Shown here: piece by piece, positions 22,059 through 30,704 of the stretch
Position numbering within the stretch: position 1 is the first letter of the stretch
How the letters are laid out: each line of letters opens with the position of its first letter
From: Arthrobacter sp. EM1
Lineage (GTDB): Bacteria > Actinomycetota > Actinomycetes > Actinomycetales > Micrococcaceae
Reading direction: 5' to 3'
Assembly: GCF_029964055.1 (NCBI RefSeq)
Contig: NZ_CP124836.1
Span: 2,418,001-2,482,000 of the forward strand
DNA: 64,000 bases
Made by a program: the position numbers and the translations under genes
Notes under the pieces: generated by a model
The model's database searches: none
What the model was told of the DNA's origin: nothing
The model's input: the letters and a program-made list of their open reading frames with translations, nothing else

Positions 22059-22274
22059 ATGCCCCGATTCCTGACCCTTGCCGACGTCGCAGAGCAGCTC
22101 CAGATCAACGCCGCGGCTGCGTACTCGCTCGTGCGCAGCGGGGAGCTTAAGGCAATTCAGGTGGGCGGACGGGGCCAGTGGCGTGTAGAGGAGAAGATGC
22201 TCGAGCAGTACATCGAGGAGCGCTACGCGGAAGCCGGCCGGATGATCGAACAAGCAAAGTCCAAGAACCGCTGA
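22059..22274 (+). CDS. Excisionase-type helix-turn-helix DNA-binding protein
   Basis: This 71-residue protein is essentially one MerR/excisionase-like HTH (FLTLADVAEQLQINAAAAY, then SLVRSGELKAIQVGGRGQWRV), followed by a charged helix (EEKMLEQYIEERYAEA). Such stand-alone HTH_17 proteins are common in actinobacterial chromosomes and are not evidence of a prophage here. No integrase or attachment site is present. It diverges from the SAF-cpaE pair, so it could regulate it. The open frame upstream of ATG 22059 overlaps the SAF promoter region and is not used. Confidence 0.85.
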   Translation: MPRFLTLADVAEQLQINAAAAYSLVRSGELKAIQVGGRGQWRVEEKMLEQYIEERYAEAGRMIEQAKSKNR

Positions 22275-22290
22275 GCCGGGGAATCCCGGC
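22275..22290. terminator. Weak hairpin between convergent genes
   Basis: GCCGGG-GAAT-CCCGGC begins at the first base after the HTH gene stop. It is six pairs long without a T-tract, so termination is only possible. Confidence 0.35.
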
Positions 22291-22308
22291 GTCGCAGCCA
22301 CGCTCGAT

Positions 22309-22908
22309 TCACCGTGCTGCCGGGTAGCCGCGCGGCTCGTCATCCGGAGACCGGGCGGACCTGATTCCGGCGAGGGCGCCGAAGGGAATCGTCGCCAACT
22401 GCCGGACATTGGCCGCCCGGCGGTCCTCGCCCTCCGCGGTCACCGCCAGGTCGAAGTGGTCGCGGCCGACCCTGTCGATCACCCCGTGGAGAGTCGTTTC
22501 GCCTGCTGACCCTCCGGTCAGCAGGACAGCAAGGGCTGCGCGGTCCCGAGCCAGGCCGCGCAGGGCGCTGGCCAATCCAAGTCTTTGCCGGACCTTGGAC
22601 GGCTCAGGCACTGCGAACCGCGCAAGCCCGAGGTAGCTAAGCGCCGAGTCATAGGGAATCAGCACTTGATGCTGTGGTTCAGCCAGCACGAGCGCCTGAC
22701 TTCCCGCGTGGATCAACGTTCCCTCGAACGTTGTTCCGGAGGCGAGCTGAACCCGTATTTGTAGCCCCAGCGAGCCCCGAAGCCGGTCACCGAGCTCCAC
22801 GGCTGCCGCTTCCGCCCTCGTCCGCTCCATAATTTCCGCGTCGAGATCCAGCCGCACGCCGGCGGCCATTTGGGTCTCCAGATCCTCAAAGAGGGAATCC
22901 CAGCGCAT
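22309..22908 (-). CDS. Conserved actinobacterial protein with a possible Sm/SH3-like fold, unknown function
   Basis: The product has 199 residues, soluble, with no signal peptide. The N-terminal helix (DSLFEDLETQMAAGVRLDLD) is acidic. The middle (about 65-110) reads as short beta strands with Sm-like rhythm, including VQLASGTTFEGTLIHAG and LVLAEPQHQVLIPYDS. A second similar strand set lies at about 150-195 (TTLHGVIDRVGRDHFDLAV, then VRQLATIPFGAL). I do not recognise a characterised homologue. I placed the start at ATG 22908 (MRWDSLFEDL), since the 14 residues upstream are not convincing. It converges with the HTH gene. Confidence 0.65.
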   Translation of the reverse strand: MRWDSLFEDLETQMAAGVRLDLDAEIMERTRAEAAAVELGDRLRGSLGLQIRVQLASGTTFEGTLIHAGSQALVLAEPQHQVLIPYDSALSYLGLARFAVPEPSKVRQRLGLASALRGLARDRAALAVLLTGGSAGETTLHGVIDRVGRDHFDLAVTAEGEDRRAANVRQLATIPFGALAGIRSARSPDDEPRGYPAAR

Positions 22909-23000
22909 GGCGTCAGGGTACGCACGGCCCACGCCAGCGGTCAACCACACTCCGGAAAATTAGCCCTAGACAAACGTCTCTATTCGCATCCAAACTTAGC

Positions 23001-23034
23001 TAAACAACATCAAACAGCATCAAACGGCATCAAA
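23001..23034 (+). repeat. 10-bp tandem repeat in the leader of the LysM gene
   Basis: Three and a half units: TAAACAACAT, CAAACAGCAT, CAAACGGCAT, CAAA. The array ends just before an AGGAAGACAGGG stretch, about 20 bases ahead of the LysM start. The exact 10-base period is one helical turn. Confidence 0.7.
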
Positions 23035-23054
23035 GGAAGACAGGGCAGCAGACC

Positions 23055-23891
23055 ATGGCCGCAGCAGACGTTCCGACATCCAGCCCGCACCATGCGCTGC
23101 GCGCCGACGTGGTGATGGCGGCAGCCATTTTGCTGCTGGGCTTCCTACTCGCCGCGACAGGAGGCGCTATGGTCCAGCGCTGGCGGGTCTCCTCCGCACA
23201 TCACGCGTCCTTCGGGTTTGAAGACCAGCTTGGTGCCGCTGCGAACACGGCAGGCCTGGTGGTGATCCTCTGGTGGGCCATGTCACTTGTCATTGCTGTG
23301 GCGGCAGCCCTCCTCGAACGCGGCGGAAAGGTCCGCGCCGCCTCAGCCGCCGGCAGATTTGCCCCGGGTTTTATGCGCCGGCTCGCCTTGGCTGCCGTCG
23401 GACTCCAGCTGCTCACCGCACCGCTGGCCACAGCCGCCGTTCCACCGGCGTTCCCCGGCCCCGCTGCCTCACCTGCGGCCACACCAGCTGCGTCCGCAGC
23501 GTGGATCCCGACGGCGGTTGCGGACGCGACAGGAGCTCCGCCAGCAACGTACACGGCGCGGCCAGCGCCGGAGGCAACGCCCGGAAATCCGGCGCAAACC
23601 CCGGCTGTCGAAATTCCGCAATGGCAACCGTTGAGTCCGGTTGTCGACCCGGGACCGCTGGCGGAGCGCCCGATGCGTCGGGAGCAAGCAGCGGACCACA
23701 CGACTGAAGTGACAGTCAGGCCCGGTGATTCGCTGTGGACCGTGGCGGCCGGCCGTCTGGGAGCCTGCGCCTCCGACGTCGACATTGCCCTGGAATGGCC
23801 AAGGATCTATCAGGCCAACAGAGGCATCATCGGGGGTAACCCGGATCTGTTGCGGCCTGGCCAGGTGCTCAGGCTGCCCCCCGGATTCTGA
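23055..23891 (+). CDS. Membrane protein with C-terminal LysM domain
   Basis: The product has 278 residues. Two membrane helices lie near the N-terminus (about 19-40 and 65-85). A third hydrophobic segment, LALAAVGLQLLTAPLATAAV, looks like an internal signal or anchor. A long Ala/Pro-rich stretch follows, and the C-terminus carries one LysM (TVRPGDSLWTVAAGRLG, then WPRIYQANRGIIGGNPDLLRPGQVLRLP). LysM binds peptidoglycan, so the domain should face the wall with the rest anchored in the membrane. It probably forms a unit with the Rv3235-like gene 113 bases downstream. Confidence 0.82.
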   Translation: MAAADVPTSSPHHALRADVVMAAAILLLGFLLAATGGAMVQRWRVSSAHHASFGFEDQLGAAANTAGLVVILWWAMSLVIAVAAALLERGGKVRAASAAGRFAPGFMRRLALAAVGLQLLTAPLATAAVPPAFPGPAASPAATPAASAAWIPTAVADATGAPPATYTARPAPEATPGNPAQTPAVEIPQWQPLSPVVDPGPLAERPMRREQAADHTTEVTVRPGDSLWTVAAGRLGACASDVDIALEWPRIYQANRGIIGGNPDLLRPGQVLRLPPGF

Positions 23892-24004
23892 GTGTGCCCG
23901 GGCCCAGTCCCCGATCCGTCCGGTCTACGGCCCATAGAAATCCCAGCTGGGAACATCCCCGTCATCGCATTGCGCCAATTGAAAACCCTCAGAAAGGAAG
24001 CACC

Positions 24005-24499
24005 ATGAACGCCACCAGCAGCCTCCGTGCCGCAGCGGAACCCAACCGATCCCTAGCCCCGCCACTTCGACTGGTTCCCGACGGTGCGGCACCGGCACCC
24101 CTGCCGGCCGGGCCCTGCATTCCGGCAGCACCGCTGCTGCCAATGCCCGACGAGGACCAGCAGATCTGTGCTATTTCACGCAGCACGGTTCAGGCCGCCA
24201 TCGAGGTGCTGGCCGGTGCCCGTGCGGTGCAGCAGTTGGCAAGGCGGCTCGACGACCGCTGTCTGGCGGCCCTGCAACACCGGGCCGCGTTGACGCGGCG
24301 GATGCCGTGCGGGGCGTCGCCAACCGCCGGACGGCTGCACCGTAATCCGTCCGTCCACTCCGTCCGGGCCTGCCGGGTGACTGCGGACATCTACGAGGCC
24401 AGTGCCGTTGTGGTCGAGGAATCGCGGGTGCGCGCGGTCGCGCTGAGGCTGGAGCGCAACAGGCTTGCCTGGCGGGTCACTGTGCTGGAAATCGGCTGA
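24005..24499 (+). CDS. Rv3235-family protein, unknown function
   Basis: The product has 164 residues. A low-complexity Ala/Pro leader is followed by a helical domain (QAAIEVLAGARAVQQLARRL, then a strand-like VRACRVTADIYEASAVV, ending with RLERNRLAWRVTVLEI). This agrees with the actinobacterial Rv3235/DUF6459 family, which also sits upstream of secA in mycobacteria. No enzymatic motif is visible. ATG 24005 is chosen because AAAGGAAG precedes it by four bases. It lies just downstream of the LysM gene and converges on secA. Confidence 0.75.
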   Translation: MNATSSLRAAAEPNRSLAPPLRLVPDGAAPAPLPAGPCIPAAPLLPMPDEDQQICAISRSTVQAAIEVLAGARAVQQLARRLDDRCLAALQHRAALTRRMPCGASPTAGRLHRNPSVHSVRACRVTADIYEASAVVVEESRVRAVALRLERNRLAWRVTVLEIG

Positions 24500-24569
24500 T
24501 TGCCGAGGCACAAGGCCAGTTATCACCGGCCAGGCTTCCTAATGGACCCGGCGGAAGGAGGAGAACCCA

Positions 24570-24592
24570 GCTGCGGCCGGCTAAGCCGCAGC
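24570..24592. terminator. Hairpin after secA (convergent intergenic region)
   Basis: GCTGCGGC and GCCGCAGC form an eight-pair stem around a seven-base loop, eight bases past the secA stop. T-tracts are poor on both sides, so it may be a processing or weak termination structure. Confidence 0.45.
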
Positions 24593-24599
24593 CGTTCAG

Positions 24600-27335
24600 C
24601 TAGCGCTTCCTCTTCTTGTTGGCGCGACGCTGGGCATCCTGGGCAGCCTTGGCTGGGTTCCCCGAGCGGCCGGAGGACTTGGCCTCCACCCGGGTCTGGG
24701 CCGAACCGTCCTCACCCGGGGCCGTGTACTGCAGCTGCGCCGGCTTTTCAGGGGCTTCCAGCCCGGCAGCACGAATCTGCGGCTCGTGATGTTCGGTGTG
24801 CTGCCCGGCGTCGTCCGCAACTACGACGTCCTCGGCAGGGGTCACCTCAACCTCAAGGTTGAACAGGAACCCCACGCTTTCCTCGCGGATGGCCTCCATC
24901 ATGGCCTGGAACATAATAAAGCCCTCGCGCTGGTATTCCACCAGAGGATCGCGCTGGGCCATGGCGCGCAGCCCAATGCCTTCCTTGAGGTAGTCCATCT
25001 CGTAGAGGTGTTCCTGCCATTTTCGGCCGATCACCGAAAGGACGACCCGGCGCTCAAGTTCGCGCATGCTCGTCTGGCCGATAGCCTCTTCGCGTGCCTG
25101 GTAAACCAGACGTGCGTCGGAGAGGATCTCCTCCTTCAGGAACTCCACCGTGATCCGCGGCTTTCCACCGGCCTCGTCAATGACCTCGCGCGGCGTAACG
25201 CTGACCGGGTACAGGGTTTTGAGGTTGGACCAGAGAAGGTTGAAGTCCCAGTCGTCGCCGGTACCCTCTGCCGTGGCTTGCTCGATGAAGGCATTGATCG
25301 TATCTTCCAGGAAGAACTGGACCTTCTCGTGGAGGTCGTCCCCCTCGAGAATGCGCCGGCGATCACCATAGATGGCCTCACGCTGGCGGTTCAGCACGTC
25401 GTCGTACTTCAGGACGTTCTTTCGCTGTTCGGCGTTGCGGCCCTCCACCTGGCCCTGGGCAGAGGCGATCGCACGAGAGACGAGCTTGGATTCGAGTGCG
25501 ACGTCGTCAGGCACCGAGCTGCTCATCAGGCGTTCCGCGGCGCCGGAGTTGAACAGACGCATCAGGTCATCGGTCAGCGACAGGTAGAAGCGGGACTCGC
25601 CCGGGTCGCCCTGGCGGCCGGAACGGCCGCGGAGCTGGTTGTCGATCCGGCGCGATTCGTGCCGTTCGGTGCCCAGCACATAAAGGCCGCCAAAGTTGAG
25701 GACTTCCGCGTGCTCGTCCTTGACGGCCTGTTTGGCAGCCTCGAAAGCGGCCGGCCAGGCGGCCTCGTATTCTTCGGAGTTCTCCTCCGGGTCGAGCCCG
25801 CGCTGAGCCAGTTCGGCGACGGCGGTGAACTCGGCGTTGCCGCCGAGCATGATGTCGGTACCTCGGCCGGCCATGTTGGTCGCAACCGTAACCGCCCCCT
25901 TGCGGCCTGCCTGGGCGACGATCGCGGCCTCCCGGGCGTGGTTCTTGGCGTTCAGGACCTCGTGGCGGACACCCTCCTTGGCAAGGAGCCGGGAGAGGTA
26001 TTCACTCTTCTCGACGCTTGTGGTGCCAACGAGGACCGGCTGGCCCTGCTCGTGTCGTTCAGCGATGTCCTTGACGACGGCGTCGAACTTAACCGCCTCG
26101 TTCTTGTAGACCAGGTCCGCCTGGTCGATGCGCTGCATGTCCCGGTTGGTGGGGATCGCAACAACGCCGAGCTTGTAGGTGCTCATAAACTCGGCGGCTT
26201 CAGTTTCGGCGGTGCCGGTCATGCCCGCGAGCTTGTTGTACATGCGGAAATAGTTCTGCAGCGTAACCGTGGCGAGAGTCTGGTTCTCGGCCTTGATCTC
26301 GACGCCTTCTTTGGCCTCAATCGCCTGGTGCATACCCTCGTTGTAACGCCGGCCGGCGAGGATGCGGCCGGTGTGCTCGTCCACGATCAGCACTTCACCG
26401 TCCAGGATGACGTAGTCCTTGTCCCGCTTGAACAGTTCCTTGGCCTTGATGGCGTTGTTCAGGAAGCCGATCAGCGGGGTGTTGGCGGACTCGTACAGGT
26501 TGTGGATACCGAGGTAGTCCTCGACCTTCTCGATGCCGGCCTCGAGCACACCGACGGTGCGCTTCTTCTCGTCGACTTCGTAGTCCTCCTCGGACTGAAG
26601 CCGGGTGACGACCTTAGCGAACTCGCTGTACCAGCGGTTGGTGTCACCCTGGGCCGGCCCGGAGATGATGAGCGGGGTCCGGGCCTCATCGATGAGGATG
26701 GAGTCCACCTCATCGACTATGGCAAAGTGGTGGCCGCGCTGGACCAGTTCGGATTGGTCCCACGCCATGTTGTCGCGCAAGTAGTCGAACCCGAATTCGT
26801 TGTTGGTGCCGTAAGTGATATCCGCAGAGTATTGCTGGCGGCGTACGGCAGGATCCTGGTTTGACAGGATGCAGCCGCTGCTCAGGCCGAGGAACCGAAA
26901 CACCCGCCCCATCAGATCAGACTGGTACTCAGCCAGGTAGTCGTTCACCGTGATGACATGCACACCGTTGCCGGTGAGGGCGTTCAGGTAGGCCGGAGCG
27001 GTGGCCACGAGGGTCTTGCCTTCACCGGTTTTCATTTCGGCAATGTTGCCCAGGTGCAGGGCGGCGCCACCCATCAGCTGGACGTCGAAATGGCGCATGC
27101 CAAGGGTTCGTGAGGAGGCTTCGCGAACGGCAGCAAAGGCCTCGGGCAGCAGATCGTCCAATATCTCGCCATCACCGTGGCGCGCGCGCAGACGGTCCGT
27201 CTCTTCGCGCAATTCAGCGTCGCTGAAGGTCTGGAAGGAGCTTTCCAGGGCATTAATGGAATCGGCATAGTTCCGCAGTTGCCTCAGGGTTTTTTTGTCA
27301 CCCGTGCGGAGAAGTTTTTCGATAAGTGATGCCAC
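24600..27335 (-). CDS. secA: Preprotein translocase ATPase SecA
   Basis: The product has 911 residues. The N-terminal motor domain has [11 protein letters not shown] at 101-111, the DEAD-type region [20 protein letters not shown], and the PPXD domain inserted. NBD2 has [15 protein letters not shown] and [18 protein letters not shown]. The helical scaffold/wing domains follow. The C-terminus is basic (RANKKRKR), without the zinc-binding tail of E. coli SecA, as in many actinobacteria. It drives Sec-dependent export through SecYEG. It is the SecA1 orthologue by synteny (hpf, comF, lpqB and mtrAB follow on the same strand). The very long antisense frame across it is a GC artefact. Confidence 0.98.
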   Translation of the reverse strand: MASLIEKLLRTGDKKTLRQLRNYADSINALESSFQTFSDAELREETDRLRARHGDGEILDDLLPEAFAAVREASSRTLGMRHFDVQLMGGAALHLGNIAEMKTGEGKTLVATAPAYLNALTGNGVHVITVNDYLAEYQSDLMGRVFRFLGLSSGCILSNQDPAVRRQQYSADITYGTNNEFGFDYLRDNMAWDQSELVQRGHHFAIVDEVDSILIDEARTPLIISGPAQGDTNRWYSEFAKVVTRLQSEEDYEVDEKKRTVGVLEAGIEKVEDYLGIHNLYESANTPLIGFLNNAIKAKELFKRDKDYVILDGEVLIVDEHTGRILAGRRYNEGMHQAIEAKEGVEIKAENQTLATVTLQNYFRMYNKLAGMTGTAETEAAEFMSTYKLGVVAIPTNRDMQRIDQADLVYKNEAVKFDAVVKDIAERHEQGQPVLVGTTSVEKSEYLSRLLAKEGVRHEVLNAKNHAREAAIVAQAGRKGAVTVATNMAGRGTDIMLGGNAEFTAVAELAQRGLDPEENSEEYEAAWPAAFEAAKQAVKDEHAEVLNFGGLYVLGTERHESRRIDNQLRGRSGRQGDPGESRFYLSLTDDLMRLFNSGAAERLMSSSVPDDVALESKLVSRAIASAQGQVEGRNAEQRKNVLKYDDVLNRQREAIYGDRRRILEGDDLHEKVQFFLEDTINAFIEQATAEGTGDDWDFNLLWSNLKTLYPVSVTPREVIDEAGGKPRITVEFLKEEILSDARLVYQAREEAIGQTSMRELERRVVLSVIGRKWQEHLYEMDYLKEGIGLRAMAQRDPLVEYQREGFIMFQAMMEAIREESVGFLFNLEVEVTPAEDVVVADDAGQHTEHHEPQIRAAGLEAPEKPAQLQYTAPGEDGSAQTRVEAKSSGRSGNPAKAAQDAQRRANKKRKR

Positions 27336-27405
27336 GTGAAGTTGCTCCCAGTCTCAAGCTGCCGAATTCTGGCGTATTTAGTCTACGGGAGAGACGCAGG
27401 GCCGG

Positions 27406-28665
27406 TTACGCCTGTCCCCTCTTAGCGGATAGCCCGCTCCCTGCCTCGGACACTGCTGCTGCCAGCGCCGCTGCCAGGTCCCCTTTCTGGGAAACAACTA
27501 TCCGGTCCAGTTCCAACCACTCTGCCATGAGCCGCAGTTCAGCGGCGAGTTCGACGGCGGTGTCGGACGGAGCGTCGGGTTCGGCGTGGGCCGCCCTCGC
27601 CAGCAGGATGCCGTTGGATCGATCGGCTTTGAGGTCGACGCGGGCCACGATCCCGTCCCGCAGCAGGAACGGCAGCACATAGTAGCCGTAGCGGCGCTTC
27701 GGTTCCGGAGTGTAGATCTCGATGCGGTAGTGGAAGCCGAACAGGGCCTCCAGCCGGCGCCGCTCAAAGACCAGCGAGTCGAAAGGGCTCAGCAGCGCAC
27801 GGCCGGTGGCCGTGCGGGGCAGTTTTGCCTCGATATGCCGGTAGACGGGCTTATTCCAGCCGGTCACGGTGACAGGCAGCAGGCTGCCGGCGCGGACCAG
27901 GTGGTCCACGGCCAGGGCCGATGCACGCAGGGGCGTCCGGAAGTAATCGGCAAAGCACCGCAGTGTGCCGATCCCGTGGGCACGGGCGGCCGCATCGATC
28001 AGACGCACCAGCGCAGCGGCCCGGGATGAGTCGGTGGTCGGGAGGCTTGACGGCGGTGTGGGCCGTTCAGGCAGGACCCTGGCGGTAAGGGTGTAGCGCC
28101 GCTCGAACGATTCCGTGCGTGACGCAGCCGAAATGATGCCCGCCTCAAACAGGTGTTCGAGGACCATTTTGACGGCGTTCCAGTTCCAGCCCCAGTTGTC
28201 CCGCTGTCGGGCCTCCACGTGGCCCAGGCGTGCGGTGAGTTCGGCGGCGGTCATCGGCCTGCCGTCCGCCAGCGCCTCCAGCACCCGGGACGCGACCCCG
28301 TTGCGCAGCTGGGGGTCCATGGAATGCGCCCCCACCCATTTCCGGCTTTGCCACAGGACCAGGTCCTGGAAATGGTCGGGCCGGATGAAACTGGCCTCGT
28401 GGGCCCAGTACTCCATCATCCGGCGCGGATGGGTCCCCGCCATTCGCTGAAGGATGGCGCGGTCGTAGTTCCCCAGGCGGGAGAAGAACGGCAGGTAGTG
28501 GCTCCGGGACAACACATTCACGGAGTCGATCTGGACAAGCTGGAGGCGGGCAAAAGTACGGCCCACCGCCCGTGAACTCACGGGTCCGGCGGGCCGTACC
28601 TTGTCCAATCCCTGGGCTGCCAGTGCGATCCGCCGCGCCTGCGTGAGGCTCAGCGCTTCCGGCAC
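27406..28665 (-). CDS. AlkZ/YcaQ-type winged-helix protein (possible DNA crosslink glycosylase)
   Basis: The product has 419 residues and belongs to the HTH_42/YcaQ family of tandem winged helices. The conserved N-terminal region reads RTFARLQLVQIDSVNVLSRSH. QID here corresponds to the catalytic QxQ/QxD motif of AlkZ-like (AZL) glycosylases. Other family regions are present: SRLGNYDRAIL, EYWAHEASFI and LSPFDSLVFERRRLEALFGF. In Streptomyces AlkZ and E. coli YcaQ these enzymes unhook interstrand crosslinks. Activity in this protein is inferred. It sits between secA and hpf on the same strand and is not functionally linked to them as far as I can see. Confidence 0.82.
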   Translation of the reverse strand: MPEALSLTQARRIALAAQGLDKVRPAGPVSSRAVGRTFARLQLVQIDSVNVLSRSHYLPFFSRLGNYDRAILQRMAGTHPRRMMEYWAHEASFIRPDHFQDLVLWQSRKWVGAHSMDPQLRNGVASRVLEALADGRPMTAAELTARLGHVEARQRDNWGWNWNAVKMVLEHLFEAGIISAASRTESFERRYTLTARVLPERPTPPSSLPTTDSSRAAALVRLIDAAARAHGIGTLRCFADYFRTPLRASALAVDHLVRAGSLLPVTVTGWNKPVYRHIEAKLPRTATGRALLSPFDSLVFERRRLEALFGFHYRIEIYTPEPKRRYGYYVLPFLLRDGIVARVDLKADRSNGILLARAAHAEPDAPSDTAVELAAELRLMAEWLELDRIVVSQKGDLAAALAAAVSEAGSGLSAKRGQA

Positions 28666-28697
28666 GTCAGTCCCTTCGTTGAACGGTCAGCTCCAGA

Positions 28698-29423
28698 TTA
28701 TGCGCTGGCCGGCTCATCCTCGGAGCGGTAGGCGATGATCTTTTCTTCCAGCGGGGCTTGCCCCGGCTCGCAGGTCTGGTCAAGGGAGATCACGCCGTAG
28801 GTCCAGCCCTCACGGCGGTAGACGACGGACGGAGCCTTGGTCTCCTTGTCCACGAAGAGGTAGAAGTCGTGACCGACAAGCTCCATGTTGTCGACGGCGT
28901 CGTCGAGCGTGAGGGACGCCGCGGGAAAGACCTTACGACGGATCAGCACGGGTGAGTCGCCGGCGGGGATATCGTTTTCGACCTCGTACGGCGATTTCTC
29001 ATCGGGGGCCGGCTTCGACTCCTGCCAGTGGCTCGCCTCTTCGTAGAGGGGCTCGCTGGTGCTCGCGGGCTCAAGCGACGCCGTCGCCTCGGTCACGGAC
29101 TTGGGGGTGTGCCGGCCGTGGTGGACCTTCTTGCGGTCCTTCGCCCGGCGCAGGCGCTCCAGAAGCTTGTTATAGGCGAGATCGAACGCGGCGAATTTGT
29201 CGGCGGCGCTGGCTTCGGCACGAATCACGGGGCCACGACCCAGGACGGTCAGCTCAACCGTGAGCATCTCGTCCGTCTGCCGGGCCTTGGTCTCCTTGGA
29301 AACCTTCGCGTCCACCCTCTGGACCTTGTCCCCGAGCGACGCGATCTTCGAGATCTTCTCGTCAGCGTATTCGCGGAACCGGTCCGAGACCGTCAAATTA
29401 CGTCCGCTGATCATGAACTCCAT
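28698..29423 (-). CDS. hpf: Ribosome hibernation promoting factor, long form
   Basis: The product has 241 residues. The N-terminal S30AE domain (MEFMISGRNLTVSDRFREY, then KISKIASLGDKVQRVDAKVS) is followed by a charged linker. The C-terminal dimerisation domain (VLIRRKVFPAASLTLDDAV, then NMELVGHDFYLFVDKET) marks the long form, which dimerises 70S ribosomes into 100S particles in stationary phase. I chose ATG 29423 because GGAGG precedes it. The frame open to 29561 is mostly leader, including sequence not seen in HPF proteins. The gene is downstream of comF, with 143 bases between that likely contain its own promoter. Confidence 0.95.
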   Translation of the reverse strand: MEFMISGRNLTVSDRFREYADEKISKIASLGDKVQRVDAKVSKETKARQTDEMLTVELTVLGRGPVIRAEASAADKFAAFDLAYNKLLERLRRAKDRKKVHHGRHTPKSVTEATASLEPASTSEPLYEEASHWQESKPAPDEKSPYEVENDIPAGDSPVLIRRKVFPAASLTLDDAVDNMELVGHDFYLFVDKETKAPSVVYRREGWTYGVISLDQTCEPGQAPLEEKIIAYRSEDEPASA

Positions 29424-29566
29424 GGTGCCCTCCAAATGACTTCGGTGACACGACGACGGCACTTCCCGAGGCTGATCTGACTGACAGTCGAGCCCCTTTC
29501 CGAGCCGCCATCGACAGGTACATCTGTTCTTGGTACCCATCTTCGACGTTAGTTCATACACCCCTC

Positions 29567-30616
29567 TTATTCATCCTTTTTTGGTTTATTTTTTTCGTTG
29601 ACGGGCCGTTTCCCTGCTACGGCGCCGTCCGGACCGGGGAAGCCCAATGTGACCGGCGGGCGTGTCGCGGCGAGGACTACGGCGCCCCGCACCACCGCAC
29701 CGGCCGCATGCAACGCCCGGTTGGCCTCGGCCAACGTGGCCCCGGTGGTGAGCACGTCGTCAACGATGATGCACGCCCGGCCGTCCACCTCGGGATTGAA
29801 CGGCCAGCGGCGAACCCGCATGGTTCCCTGCACCCGCTGCACCCTGTCCCCGCGCCCCAGTCCCTTCTGGCCGCCCTGCCCACCTGATGACTGCCCGCAC
29901 GCCGGGAACGGCGGCCTCGTCTTCCGGAGTGCGTGGACGATGGTGAATCCCGGGTGCTGCCCGGCTCCCGGTTTCCTTGGCTTTCCCACCCTGCGGAGCA
30001 GCACGTGGATCGGGCTGAAGCCGCGCTTCCGGTAGGCGCTGCTGCTGGTCGGGACGGGTACAAGGAGCAGTCCCTGGGACTCCCCGGCGGCGTCGCGGAT
30101 GGCCCGGGCCAGGCCTTTGGACAATACCTCGGCGAGCTGCCGCTGCCCGTAGCTCTTGAACGACAGCACGGTCTGCGCCAACTCCGCGCGGTAGGCGCCG
30201 GCAGCCACCACCGGAAGGATCACGGCGCCGTCGACGTCCATCAGTGCCGGGGCCTGCGCTTCTGCCCGGAATGGTTGGCGCATCAACAGCCGGACCTGCC
30301 GTTCGCAGCCGCCGCAGAGCGCCATGTCTTCGGCCCCGCAACAGACACACTCCACCGGGGCCACGAGTGCCAGGACTTCGGCGGCAGCGGCGGCGGCCCC
30401 CGCCGCCAGCCGTGCCAGCGGCAGGCGGTAGGCGCCGCGGTGTCTCGCCGCAGAAGCTGCGGTAGCAACCAGGTCGGGGTCGACTGCGCGTTGGGTCCGC
30501 CGTGCGGCTCCGGCTGCGCTGTGTGCACCTGTGTGCGGCTCAGCGCCGGCGCTGCCGTCGTGCCCAGCTGCCGCCCTTGCCCCGCGGCGGCCTCGGGATT
30601 CCCTGGATGTGCCCAT
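29567..30616 (-). CDS. ComF-family phosphoribosyltransferase-like protein
   Basis: A four-cysteine zinc motif (CVCCGAEDMALCGGC) is followed by a phosphoribosyltransferase domain. That domain carries the strand YRKRGFSPIHVLLRRV and the PRPP-binding loop CIIVDDVLTTGATLAEA. ComF proteins act in DNA uptake in competent bacteria, but in most actinobacteria the role is unknown and no other competence gene is here. The start is uncertain: from 30616 the first ~55 residues are Arg/Ala/Gly-rich and unlike the family, so a later start such as the GTG before DPDLVATAAS is quite possible. The C-terminal tail is also Lys-rich. Confidence 0.85.
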   Translation of the reverse strand: MGTSRESRGRRGARAAAGHDGSAGAEPHTGAHSAAGAARRTQRAVDPDLVATAASAARHRGAYRLPLARLAAGAAAAAAEVLALVAPVECVCCGAEDMALCGGCERQVRLLMRQPFRAEAQAPALMDVDGAVILPVVAAGAYRAELAQTVLSFKSYGQRQLAEVLSKGLARAIRDAAGESQGLLLVPVPTSSSAYRKRGFSPIHVLLRRVGKPRKPGAGQHPGFTIVHALRKTRPPFPACGQSSGGQGGQKGLGRGDRVQRVQGTMRVRRWPFNPEVDGRACIIVDDVLTTGATLAEANRALHAAGAVVRGAVVLAATRPPVTLGFPGPDGAVAGKRPVNEKNKPKKDE

Positions 30617-30704
30617 CCCCCAACTGTGCGCCCCCGCAGCGCCCGTCGGCAGTCCTTGACTCAGCTATGTGCGGAACCGCCGGCGGTCCCGTCAGGTGCG
30701 GCCG

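Noticed and set aside
22059-22274. Prophage or integrative element suggested by an excisionase-like protein
   Set aside because: There is no integrase, attachment repeat, tRNA junction or base-composition change nearby, and stand-alone HTH_17 proteins are common in these chromosomes.
24786-26864. A 692-codon open frame on the plus strand opposite secA
   Set aside because: It is the exact antisense of a certain gene, has the Leu/Val/Asp/Gly bias of a GC-rich shadow frame, and shows no domain or ribosome site.
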